Assembly (NCBI GenBank): GCA_030148625.1
Contig: JASBTC010000271.1
Span: forward strand, 1-12,339
Origin: Sphingobium sp.
GTDB lineage: Bacteria; Pseudomonadota; Alphaproteobacteria; Sphingomonadales; Sphingomonadaceae
Reading direction: 5' to 3'
Length of the DNA: 12,339 nucleotides
Both the position numbers and the translations under genes were made by a program. Below, piece after piece: positions 1-6,937 of this stretch. A model generated the notes under the pieces. The model saw only the letters and a program-made list of their open reading frames with translations. It had not been told where the DNA came from and ran no database searches. Every line of letters begins with the position of its first letter. The stretch's first letter is position 1.

Positions 1-2
1 CG

Positions 3-1100
3 CGAGAGGCGCGCCCGGCCGTTCGACCGATCGTAGCGTTCTATTCGATCATCGGCTTTTGGCTGTTCTATACGGTGATCGTCACGGCACGGTCGGCGGT
101 GATGCATTTCTCCGAGCAGGGGGAAATGGCGCAACGTCGCATGGTCGTCACCGCGACGGGCATCGCGATCACCTGGCTGCTCTATCTGCTGCTGCGCCGC
201 TTCGATCGCCAGGTGCTGTGGGTGCGCATCGTCACCGCTTTCGTCGCGGCACTGCCGTGCTCGCTCATCCTCGCGCTGTTCAACTATTATGTGTTCAACC
301 TGTATGATCCGGCGAGTCTCTATGACGAGGCCGATCTTGCTTATCTGCAATCCAATGCGTCCGCCATGTGGCAGGAACTCGCCGAGCTGACGATCTCGCG
401 CTATTTCTTCTTTGCCGCCTGGGCGGCGCTCTATCTCGCCATTTCCTATGCCGGCGAGGTTCGCCATGCCGAGCGCCGGGCGTCGCAATATGCGCGTGCC
501 GCGCAACAGGCCGAACTCCGCTCGCTCCGCTATCAGGTCAATCCGCATTTCCTGTTCAACACGCTCAATTCGCTCAGCTCGCTGGTGATGAAAGGACAGG
601 CGACGGCGGCCGAAGCGATGATCATGAATCTGTCGACCTTTTATCGCACCAGCCTGTCGGGCGATCCGATGGACGACGTCCCTCTCGAGGACGAAGTCCG
701 CCTGCAGCGCCTCTATCTCGATATCGAGGTCGTCCGCTTTCCCGATCGATTGCGCGTCAAGATCGATGTCCCCGATGCGCTCGGCCGCGCCATGGTGCCG
801 GGCATGATCCTCCAGCCGCTCGTCGAGAATGCGATCAAATACGGCGTCGCGCGCGCCGGGCGTGCCGTCACCATCGCGATCACCGCGCGGGCGGAGCAAG
901 GCCGGTTGACGATCACCGTGGCCGATAACGGCAATGCGATCGAGGATGGCGCGGATCATGGCAATGGCATCGGTCTCGCCAATGTACGCGATCGGCTGGC
1001 GGCGCGTTTCGGCGGCGATGCGCGGATCGAATGGCTGGCGCCCGACAGCGGCGGTTTCATCGTGCGGCTGACGCTGCCCGAAGTCTATCGTGCGAGTTGA
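3..1100 (+). CDS. LytS/YehU-type sensor histidine kinase, 5' end missing
   Basis: Inner-membrane sensor kinase that should autophosphorylate on His and pass phosphate to the LytTR regulator directly downstream. The frame is open from base 3 and already codes a hydrophobic segment there, so the true start lies before the window; the in-frame GTG at 75 would cut that helix. Visible residues about 9-29, 48-64, 76-100 and 131-150 look like four membrane helices, followed by a short coiled linker. The His_kinase (PF06580) signature NPHFLFNTLNSL carries the phospho-His at visible residue 182 (codon 546-548). The ATPase part shows the N box LVENAIKYG (Asn near 276) and the G box DNGNAI plus GNGIGLANV (from about 308). 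The signal sensed cannot be read from the sequence. The family assignment is firm; the exact start is unknown. Confidence 0.93.
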   Translation, partial: REARPAVRPIVAFYSIIGFWLFYTVIVTARSAVMHFSEQGEMAQRRMVVTATGIAITWLLYLLLRRFDRQVLWVRIVTAFVAALPCSLILALFNYYVFNLYDPASLYDEADLAYLQSNASAMWQELAELTISRYFFFAAWAALYLAISYAGEVRHAERRASQYARAAQQAELRSLRYQVNPHFLFNTLNSLSSLVMKGQATAAEAMIMNLSTFYRTSLSGDPMDDVPLEDEVRLQRLYLDIEVVRFPDRLRVKIDVPDALGRAMVPGMILQPLVENAIKYGVARAGRAVTIAITARAEQGRLTITVADNGNAIEDGADHGNGIGLANVRDRLAARFGGDARIEWLAPDSGGFIVRLTLPEVYRAS

Positions 1101-1104
1101 ACCC

Positions 1105-1109
1105 AGGAG
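1105..1109 (+). promoter_or_regulatory. Ribosome binding site of the LytTR regulator
   Basis: AGGAG lies 5 nt before the ATG at 1115. It fixes the start of the regulator inside a longer open frame that begins at 1031, within the kinase gene. An in-frame GTG at 1109 is less likely because it overlaps this site. Confidence 0.7.
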
Positions 1110-1114
1110 TGGCT

Positions 1115-1864
1115 ATGCGGACCCTGATCGTCGATGACGAGCCGCTCGCGATCGAGCGGCTGCAACTGATCTGCGCGCGCGAACCGACGATCGAGGTCGT
1201 CGGCACCGCGTCCGACGGCGCGGCAGCGCTCCGGCTGGTCGATGCGCTTGCGCCCGACCTGCTCCTCCTCGATATCGCCATGCCCGAACTCGACGGGATC
1301 GGCGTCGCGCGCGCGCTCGCACGGCGCGTATCGCCGCCCGCGATCATCTTCGTCACCGCGTTCGACAGCTTCGCGGTCGAGGCGTTCGACATCGATGCGG
1401 TCGATTATGTGCTGAAACCCGTCGCGCCCGATCGCCTGGTCCGCGCGGTGCAGCGTGTTGCGGAACGGCGCGCGCGGCCGGCCCCGCTATCGGCGCTCCA
1501 GGCACCGGCCGCGGCGCCGATCGACGCCCAGCTTTATGCCAGCGAATTCTGGGTGCCGCACAGGGCGGAACTCGTCCGGATCGCCGCCGAGGATATCGAA
1601 CGGATCGATGCGGAGCGCGATTATATGCGGTTGCATGTCGGCGGGCGCAGCTTCCTGCTCCACCAGACGATCGCATCGCTCGAGGAACGGCTCGACCCCG
1701 AGCGTTTCATCCGTGTCCATCGCTCCACCATCGTCCGGCGCGACCGGATCGCGCGGCTGCGCCATGACGGCTCGGGGGTCTGGTACGCCGATCTCGTCGA
1801 TGATGGCGATGTCCGGATCGGACGGACCTATCTCGCTTCGGTCAAGGCGATGGCGGGGCGCTGA
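1115..1864 (+). CDS. LytTR-family response regulator
   Basis: Cytoplasmic two-component transcription factor of 249 aa, a normal length for the AlgR/LytR class. The N-terminal receiver domain (about 1-120) has the acidic pair D7-D8, the phospho-acceptor D53 in LLLLDIAMPE, the switch residue T81 and the invariant K101 in the DYVLKP motif. A linker rich in Ala and Pro (about 121-145) leads to a LytTR DNA-binding domain (about 150-247) with the typical RDYMRLH strand, the FIRVHRSTIV segment and a final GRTYLASVK. The ATG at 1115 is 14 nt after the kinase stop, so the two form an operon and almost certainly a cognate pair. Target genes are not evident. LytTR proteins bind pairs of short direct repeats, and I did not find a convincing pair next to the neighbouring promoters. 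Confidence 0.95.
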   Translation: MRTLIVDDEPLAIERLQLICAREPTIEVVGTASDGAAALRLVDALAPDLLLLDIAMPELDGIGVARALARRVSPPAIIFVTAFDSFAVEAFDIDAVDYVLKPVAPDRLVRAVQRVAERRARPAPLSALQAPAAAPIDAQLYASEFWVPHRAELVRIAAEDIERIDAERDYMRLHVGGRSFLLHQTIASLEERLDPERFIRVHRSTIVRRDRIARLRHDGSGVWYADLVDDGDVRIGRTYLASVKAMAGR

Positions 1865-1892
1865 CCTTCGAGATTTCGGCCGGAAAGAGCTG

Positions 1893-3053
1893 TCAGCTCC
1901 AGACCCGCGCATAGAGTTCGGCGATTTCGGCGGCATCGGGCACGCGCGGATTGTTCGCCGGCGATCCCGACGCCAGCGCCTGCGCGCACATCGTCGGTAC
2001 CAGCGCGTCCCAGCGTGCGCTGTCGATGCCCCAGGCCGCGGGGCCGGGCACGTCGAGCTCCGCGTTGAGCGCGGCGAGTTCGTCGAGCAGCCGCGCGACC
2101 GCGGACTGATCGCCTTCGCGTTCGTCGGCGACGCCCATGGCGCGCGCGCAATCGGCATAGCGGGTGAGGGCGGCGGGCGCCGACCAGGCGGTGACGGCGG
2201 GCAGCAGCATCGCGTTGGACAGGCCGTGCGGCACATGGAAATGCGCGCCGATCGGCCGGCTCATGCCATGGACGAGCGCGACCGAGCTGTTGGAGAAGGC
2301 GATACCCGCCTGCGTTGCGCCGAGCATCATCGCCTCGCGCGCCGGCCGGTCCTCGGGATCGATGCAGACGCGGCGGAGATTGGGCGCGATCGCGCGCATC
2401 GCCAGCAGCGCCATGCCGTCGCTGAACGGATTGGCGCGCTTCGACACATAGGCCTCGATCGCATGGGTCAAGGAATCGATGCCGGTATCGGCGGTCAGGC
2501 GGCGCGGCTTGGTGAGCGTCAGCTCGTAATCGACAAGTGCTGCGATCGGCAGATAGGCGAGGCCGGGACAGAGCATCTTCTCGTCGGTCGCCTCATCGGT
2601 GATGATCGTGAAGCGCGTCGCGTCCGAACCCGTGCCGGCGGTGGTGGGGATCGCGATCACCGGCAGGCCGGCGACGTCCTGGACGTGCGGCGCCTTGTAA
2701 TCGGCCATCGCCCCGCCATGCACGCCGAGCATCGCGATCGCCTTGGCGCTGTCGAGCGGGCTGCCGCCGCCGAAGCCGATAACGCAATCATGATCGCCCC
2801 CGACAAGGAAAGCGACGCCGGCATCGATCGAAGCGACGGTCGGATCGGGTACGGTATCGGCGAAGACCCGGGCTGCCATGCCGGCCGCTTTCAGCGCGTC
2901 CTCGATCCGCGTGACCCAGCCCTGGCCGACCAGGAAGGCGTCGGTCACGATCAGCGGGCGGGAGAGGCCGAGCATCGCCAGCACCTGCGGCAGTTCGCGG
3001 CTGGCGCCGCCGCCGATGCGGAAAATTCGGGGCAGGGAAATCTGGGCGATCAT
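1893..3053 (-). CDS. Iron-containing (group III) alcohol dehydrogenase
   Basis: NAD(P)-dependent alcohol dehydrogenase or aldehyde/ketone reductase of the Fe-ADH family (PF00465), 386 aa, full length and cytosolic. The nucleotide-binding part shows GGGSPLDSAKA (95-105) and PTTAGTGSD (136-144). The usual residue at the end of the latter motif is Glu; here it is Asp. The four metal ligands are all present with correct spacing: D193 and H197 (DSLTH), H262 (VHGMS) and H276 (VPHGL). The ATG at 3053 overlaps the stop of the MFS gene by one base (TGATG), so translation is probably coupled and the substrate may be what the carrier imports or a product of it. FucO-, glycerol- and sulfolactaldehyde-type reductions all occur in this family, and the sequence does not decide among them. 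Converges with the regulator gene, 28 nt apart. Confidence 0.92.
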   Translation of the reverse strand: MIAQISLPRIFRIGGGASRELPQVLAMLGLSRPLIVTDAFLVGQGWVTRIEDALKAAGMAARVFADTVPDPTVASIDAGVAFLVGGDHDCVIGFGGGSPLDSAKAIAMLGVHGGAMADYKAPHVQDVAGLPVIAIPTTAGTGSDATRFTIITDEATDEKMLCPGLAYLPIAALVDYELTLTKPRRLTADTGIDSLTHAIEAYVSKRANPFSDGMALLAMRAIAPNLRRVCIDPEDRPAREAMMLGATQAGIAFSNSSVALVHGMSRPIGAHFHVPHGLSNAMLLPAVTAWSAPAALTRYADCARAMGVADEREGDQSAVARLLDELAALNAELDVPGPAAWGIDSARWDALVPTMCAQALASGSPANNPRVPDAAEIAELYARVWS

Positions 3054-4387
3054 CAGCTTACCATCTCCTCGCGGATCGTTTTCCGCGCCATCCAGAATAA
3101 AGCGGAAGCCAGCACGCCGAACAGGATGAAGATCATCAGCGACCAGCGCACGCCCTCGGCGGTGCCGAAACCCATCGGTCCGCTGATCAGGTCGCTGACC
3201 GCGCCGACGCCGAGCGGGCCGAGCCCCAGCCCGATCAGGTTGATCGGGAACAGCAGCACGGCGGACGCCGTCGCGCGGTTCTGCGGCCGCACAAGCCCCT
3301 GCACCGCAGCATAGCCGGGGCCGTACCACAAGGTGTTGAGGATCGGGGGAAAGGCGAACATGATCAGCGCGAACACCGCCGAACTCGACAGCAGCCCGGC
3401 GATGTAGAAGGGGATGCCCATCAGCGTCGAGATGGCGGGGATCGATACATAGGCACGCAGATCGCGTGCGCCGTATTTGTCGGCGAGATAGCCGCCCATG
3501 AAGGTACCGACCGCGCCGGTGAGCCCCAGCACCATGCCGAGCGTGATGCCGAGGAAACCGGTCAGGCCCAGCCCGAAATCCTCGGCGATCAAGGTGAGTT
3601 CGACCGAATGGTTGCGGAAGAAGAAGGGGGCGAGAAAGGCGGCGGCGCCATAGCCGATGAATGCCTTGATCGCGGCGGCGAAGGCGATCAGCCAGAAGGT
3701 CCGCTTGGACCGGATCTCCGCCATCGCTTCCCGAAAGGGCGGGCGCGCGGCACGACGCGCGGCGAGATCGGCGGCAAGGCGGCTGCGCGGCTCGACGAGC
3801 GTGGTCGCAGCGACGAGCGCCATGATCAGCCCCGGCACGCCCGCGACGAGAAAGGCGGTGCGCCAGCCATAGGCGTCGGCGATGACGCCCCCCAGCCCCA
3901 TGCCGAACAGTCCGCCGAGCGGGATGCCGAGCGAGTAGAAGGCCAGCGCCGAGGCGCGTTTCTCGCGCGGCGTATAGTCGGTGATCAGCGAATGGGCGGG
4001 CGGCGTGCAGCCGGCTTCGCCGATACCGACGCCGATCCGGCAGGCCACGAGCTGGACGAAATTCTGTGCGAAGCCGCACGCGATCGTGAACAGGCTCCAC
4101 GCCCCGGCCGCCGCCGCGATGATCCGTGGCCGATTGCCGGTTTCCGCCACCCGCGCGATCGGAATGCCGAGCAATGTGTAGAACAGCGCGAAGGCGAGGC
4201 CGGTCAGCAGCCCCAATTGCCAGTCGGCGAGATGGAGGTCGTGCTTGATCGGCTCGGCCAGGATCGAGACGATCTGGCGGTCGAGGAAATTGAGGATGTA
4301 GATGACCAGCAGCACCGACAGCGCATAGCGGCGATAGCCGGCCGATACGGGCGCGATGGCGGGCGCCGCCATTTGGGGTTCAGTCAT
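3053..4387 (-). CDS. MFS transporter, spinster-like
   Basis: Inner-membrane carrier of the major facilitator superfamily, 444 aa, with about twelve hydrophobic segments and a short soluble N-terminus. Early landmarks are NFLDRQ (33-38) in helix 1, a degenerate motif A in the loop after helix 2 (PIARVAETGNRPR, 76-88), and RIGVGIGEAG (118-127) followed by PPAHSLITD. This pattern fits the spinster-like subgroup, common in sphingomonads and poorly characterised there. The ATG at 4387 is chosen because a GGAGAGGA sequence ends 4 nt before it; an upstream in-frame GTG at 4426 would add 13 polar residues. First gene of a two-gene operon with the Fe-ADH (1-nt overlap) and divergent from the TIM-barrel gene 73 nt away. 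Substrate unknown; it is not the GPH-type carrier (YihO) used for sulfoquinovose in E. coli. Confidence 0.92.
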   Translation of the reverse strand: MTEPQMAAPAIAPVSAGYRRYALSVLLVIYILNFLDRQIVSILAEPIKHDLHLADWQLGLLTGLAFALFYTLLGIPIARVAETGNRPRIIAAAAGAWSLFTIACGFAQNFVQLVACRIGVGIGEAGCTPPAHSLITDYTPREKRASALAFYSLGIPLGGLFGMGLGGVIADAYGWRTAFLVAGVPGLIMALVAATTLVEPRSRLAADLAARRAARPPFREAMAEIRSKRTFWLIAFAAAIKAFIGYGAAAFLAPFFFRNHSVELTLIAEDFGLGLTGFLGITLGMVLGLTGAVGTFMGGYLADKYGARDLRAYVSIPAISTLMGIPFYIAGLLSSSAVFALIMFAFPPILNTLWYGPGYAAVQGLVRPQNRATASAVLLFPINLIGLGLGPLGVGAVSDLISGPMGFGTAEGVRWSLMIFILFGVLASALFWMARKTIREEMVS

Positions 4388-4460
4388 GGCATCCTCTCCG
4401 GGATCGATTGACACCCCGATCCGCACGCGTCTTATGATAGCGTTGTCGGAAAGGGACGAT
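4388..4460. promoter_or_regulatory. Divergent intergenic control region (MFS / TIM barrel)
   Basis: 73 nt between two divergent start codons. It must hold the promoters for both the MFS-ADH operon and the TIM-barrel gene unless transcription enters from elsewhere. A plus-strand sigma-70-like promoter is visible (listed separately). No clear minus-strand promoter was found; a TATCAT hexamer on that strand at 4439-4434 lacks a good -35. Confidence 0.5.
4408..4438 (+). promoter_or_regulatory. Sigma-70-like promoter for the TIM-barrel gene
   Basis: A perfect -35 hexamer TTGACA (4408-4413) is followed by TATGAT (4433-4438), a five-of-six match to the -10 consensus. The spacer is 19 nt; reading TTATGA as the -10 gives 18 nt. 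Both are longer than the 17 nt optimum, which may leave room for an activator. Predicted transcription would begin near 4445, giving a leader of about 16 nt containing the ribosome site AAGGGA. Confidence 0.5.
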
Positions 4461-5300
4461 ATGGCGCGTTTGCTGGTTCTTCAGTCGGTCTGGGGTCTTG
4501 TCGGCTGCCCGGGTTTCGATGTCGAGGACGATCTCGATGCAGCGTTGGAGCGCGTCGTCGCGGCGGGCTTCGACGGCGTGGGCGTCAATATCGCGCGGGT
4601 CGCGCGCACCGCCGGCGTTGCACGCGTGATGAATCCTCGCGGGCTGGTCTGGGAAGGGCAAGTGCTGATCCATCATGCCGATCAACTCGCCACTTATATC
4701 GAAGAGGCGCACCGGCTGGGTGCGCACCACCTGAACGTCCAGGTCGCGGGGCCGGTCGCCCATCTCTCCGACGCGCTGGCGCTGATCGACAGCCTGATCC
4801 CGCTCGCCGAAGCCGCCCCGCTGCCCGTCTGGTTCGAAACCCATCGCGGCCGCCTGACCAACGATCTGCTCTTCACCCTGCGCCTGCTCGAAGCGCGGCC
4901 AGACCTGCCGCTGACCGGAGACCTGTCCCACTATCCCGTCGCCGGCGAGATGGAATTGCCGCTGCGCGATGACCAGCTTGCCACGATCGAGACGATCCTG
5001 AAGCGCTGCCGCAATTTCCACGGTCGCGTCTCGACCACGCATCAGGTGCAGGTGGCGATGCGCGCGCCGCAGCATGCCGGCTGGCTCGACCAGCATATCG
5101 CCTGGTGGCGGCGCGGTTTCGAGCATTGGCTGGCGCAGGCCGGATCGGACGATGCGCTCACCTTCATGTGCGAACTCGGCCCGCCGCCCTATGCGATCAC
5201 CGCACCCGACGGACGCGAACTCACCGATCGCTGGGAAGAGGCGCAGGACATGCGCGATATCGTGCTTGCCGTGTGGCGCGAGGTAAATGGGGGCGATTGA
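4461..5300 (+). CDS. Xylose-isomerase-like TIM-barrel sugar (phosphate) isomerase/epimerase
   Basis: Probable metal-dependent isomerase or epimerase of the AP-endonuclease-2/xylose-isomerase-like TIM-barrel family (PF01261), 279 aa, cytosolic. The expected acidic and His metal or catalytic residues are in order on successive strands: E126 (VWFETHRG), D154 and H157 (TGDLSHYP), H194 (STTHQ) and E238 (MCELGPPP). The ATG at 4461 follows AAGGGA and sits just after a good promoter; an upstream in-frame start at 4356 would run through the MFS gene. It is transcribed alone, divergent from the MFS-ADH pair and convergent with the FGGY kinase. Family members act on ketoses, tetrulose phosphates (EryC), inosose and hydroxypyruvate, so the exact reaction is open. 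Next to a kinase and a GlpD-like dehydrogenase, a phosphorylated ketose is a reasonable guess. Confidence 0.85.
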   Translation: MARLLVLQSVWGLVGCPGFDVEDDLDAALERVVAAGFDGVGVNIARVARTAGVARVMNPRGLVWEGQVLIHHADQLATYIEEAHRLGAHHLNVQVAGPVAHLSDALALIDSLIPLAEAAPLPVWFETHRGRLTNDLLFTLRLLEARPDLPLTGDLSHYPVAGEMELPLRDDQLATIETILKRCRNFHGRVSTTHQVQVAMRAPQHAGWLDQHIAWWRRGFEHWLAQAGSDDALTFMCELGPPPYAITAPDGRELTDRWEEAQDMRDIVLAVWREVNGGD

Positions 5301-5315
5301 GGCCTCAACGAGACT

Positions 5316-5486
5316 TTCTCCTCCCCATCGAAGATGGGGAGGGGGACCGCCAGCCAAAGGCTGGTGGTGGAGGGGAAGTACGATGTAGGCCGGAAACGCA
5401 GAGCGACGTCGATATCGCACTTCCCCTCCACCACGCCGCTTCGCGTCGCGGCCCCCCTCCCCACGCTTCGCGTAGGGAGGAGAGGC
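5316..5486. repeat. Large inverted repeat of four trinucleotide-loop hairpins (REP-like), probable bidirectional terminator
   Basis: A left arm (about 5316-5379) and the reverse complement of a right arm (about 5421-5486) match closely over some 65 nt, including an identical GGTGGAGGGGAAGT stretch. Each arm holds two smaller hairpins with three-base loops. 5321-5329 pairs with 5333-5341 (9 bp, loop GAA). 5346-5355 pairs with 5359-5368 (10 bp including a G-T pair, loop AAA). 5431-5439 pairs with 5443-5451 (7 of 9, loop TTC). 5457-5466 pairs with 5470-5479 (9 of 10, loop TTC). It fills most of the gap between the convergent TIM-barrel and kinase genes, where it could end transcription from both sides. 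From memory, elements of this form are scattered through sphingomonad and caulobacterial genomes; I saw no second copy in this window. Confidence 0.85.
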
Positions 5487-5500
5487 GCTGGCTTGGACCA

Positions 5501-6937
5501 TCACGCCTCCACGCCGATCGCCGCCGACCATTTCGCATAGGCCGCATCCGCTTCGTCGCGGCCGATCGCCGGCGTGAACTCCGCATCGTAGCGCGCGAAT
5601 CCGGGCAGGTCGCTTTCGCCGATCAGTCCCGCGCCGAGTCCGGCCGCGAGCGCCGCGCCATAGGCGGTGCCTTCGCGCACTGCATGGCGCCGCACCGGCC
5701 GCTGCAGCGCATCGGTCTGAAGCTGGAGCATGATGCCGCTCTCCGCGAGCCCGCCATCGACGGGCAGCGCTTCCGGCACGTCGAGCCCCGGCACCGCCGC
5801 GATCAGGTCGGCGATGTCGCGGAAGCGGAAGGCGATGGCCTGCAGCGCCGCGCGCGCGATATGCGCGGGCGTCGTCGCGAAGCTCATGCCGGAAATCAGC
5901 CCGCGCGAGGCGAAGCGGCCATGCGGCGCCCCCAAGCCCAGAAGCGAGGGGCGTATCACGACATCGCCGGTGTCGGGCACCGATCGTGCCGCCGCTTCGA
6001 GCGCGGCGGGCGATGCGAACAGGCCGAGCGGTCCGCACAGCCATTCGATCAGCGATCCGGTGGTGATCACCATGCCCTCTATGCAGAAGCGCCGCCGGCC
6101 GCGGGCAAAGGCCAGCGCCTCGGCAGGCATGCTGGTGTGTGGGGAGAGCGGTGCATCGCCCGTGCCCGCCATCAGCACGCCCGATGTGCCATAGGTCGCC
6201 TTCCACGCACCCCGCGCCAGCGCACCATGCGCGACCATGCCCGCCTGCTGGTCGGCGATCAGCGCGGTGACCGGCACTGCCGCGCCCATCGTCGCGGCAT
6301 CGGTCATGGCTATGGAGCCCCAGCTTTCGACCAGCCGGGGGAACAGGCTTTCGGGCAGGCGCTGGTGCGCGATCAATGCGCCGTCCCAGCCATCGCCGCC
6401 GGCATAGTCGAAATAGCCCGTCATCCAGGCGCAGGACGCGTCGGTGACATGCGCAGCCCCACCGCTCAGCCGGTGGACCAGATAGGAATCGAGCGTGCCC
6501 CAGCACAGATCGCCCACCGGCCGATCGGCCAGCGCGATCGCCGCCGGCAGCTTGGCGGAGGGCACTTGCGGCCAGGAGATGAAGCCGGCGGCGCGCAGCG
6601 CCTTGTACGCCTCCATGCCGCGCAGGTCGCTCCAGATCAGGATCGGCGCGACCGGCTCTCCCGTCCTGCGATCCCACAGCACGACGCTCGCGCGCTGGGC
6701 GGTGACGCCGATCGCCGCGACGTCGGTCATCGTCCGCCCGGCATTCGCCAGCGCGCCCGCGATCACCGCGCGGCAGATCTCCCACACCGCCGCGCCGTCC
6801 TGTTCGACAAGGCCCGGTGCGGGATAGGCGGTCTCGAACGGCTTCTTGTCGAGCCCGACGACCACACTGGCCGGATCGACCAGCATGGCGCGGGCGCCGG
6901 TGGTGCCCGCATCGAGCGCGAGCAGCAGCTCAGGCAT
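5501..6937 (-). CDS. FGGY-family carbohydrate/polyol kinase, glycerol-kinase-like
   Basis: ATP-dependent kinase of 478 aa with both FGGY domains complete and closest in layout to glycerol kinase. Landmarks are the phosphate loop DAGTTGAR (9-16), VTAQR (78-82), WGTLDSYL (146-153), HVTDAS (163-168), the catalytic base D229 in ADQQAG, TYGTSG (248-253), a GLGAPHG segment and VDGGLAES. Compared with E. coli GlpK as I remember it, Arg83 is kept (R82) and Trp103 is kept (W102), but the glycerol-binding Glu84 is Ala83 and the YFSGTK segment with Tyr135 is replaced by WPQVPSAK. A substrate other than plain glycerol is therefore possible, such as a longer polyol or ketose. Last gene of the three-gene operon; its ATG overlaps the end of the upstream flavoprotein gene by 8 nt, with no clear ribosome site, so translational coupling is likely. 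Confidence 0.92.
   Translation of the reverse strand: MPELLLALDAGTTGARAMLVDPASVVVGLDKKPFETAYPAPGLVEQDGAAVWEICRAVIAGALANAGRTMTDVAAIGVTAQRASVVLWDRRTGEPVAPILIWSDLRGMEAYKALRAAGFISWPQVPSAKLPAAIALADRPVGDLCWGTLDSYLVHRLSGGAAHVTDASCAWMTGYFDYAGGDGWDGALIAHQRLPESLFPRLVESWGSIAMTDAATMGAAVPVTALIADQQAGMVAHGALARGAWKATYGTSGVLMAGTGDAPLSPHTSMPAEALAFARGRRRFCIEGMVITTGSLIEWLCGPLGLFASPAALEAAARSVPDTGDVVIRPSLLGLGAPHGRFASRGLISGMSFATTPAHIARAALQAIAFRFRDIADLIAAVPGLDVPEALPVDGGLAESGIMLQLQTDALQRPVRRHAVREGTAYGAALAAGLGAGLIGESDLPGFARYDAEFTPAIGRDEADAAYAKWSAAIGVEA

Noticed and set aside
1887..1899. Short inverted repeat GAGCTG-T-CAGCTC at the end of the Fe-ADH gene, considered as a terminator
   Set aside because: Only a 5-bp RNA stem can form, it contains the stop codon itself, and only three T residues follow on the minus strand. 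Too weak to call.
1455..3314. A 619-codon plus-strand open frame antisense to the Fe-ADH and overlapping the response regulator
   Set aside because: Its protein is Arg- and Gly-rich with no domain, and it lies opposite genes with intact catalytic motifs. It is a high-GC shadow frame.
3054..4100. A minus-strand extension of the Fe-ADH frame upstream of its ATG at 3053
   Set aside because: The upstream portion is an out-of-frame reading of the MFS gene. The Fe-ADH domain begins at MIAQ, and the TGATG junction marks the true start.
4356..4460. Longer N-terminus for the TIM-barrel protein from an ATG at 4356
   Set aside because: It would overlap the MFS start and pass through the visible promoter. 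The ATG at 4461 has a ribosome site, and the conserved first beta strand begins there.
4380..6785. An 801-codon minus-strand open frame spanning the kinase, the repeat and the TIM-barrel gene
   Set aside because: It is out of frame with the kinase, antisense to the TIM barrel, and has no domain content; the absence of stops reflects high GC.
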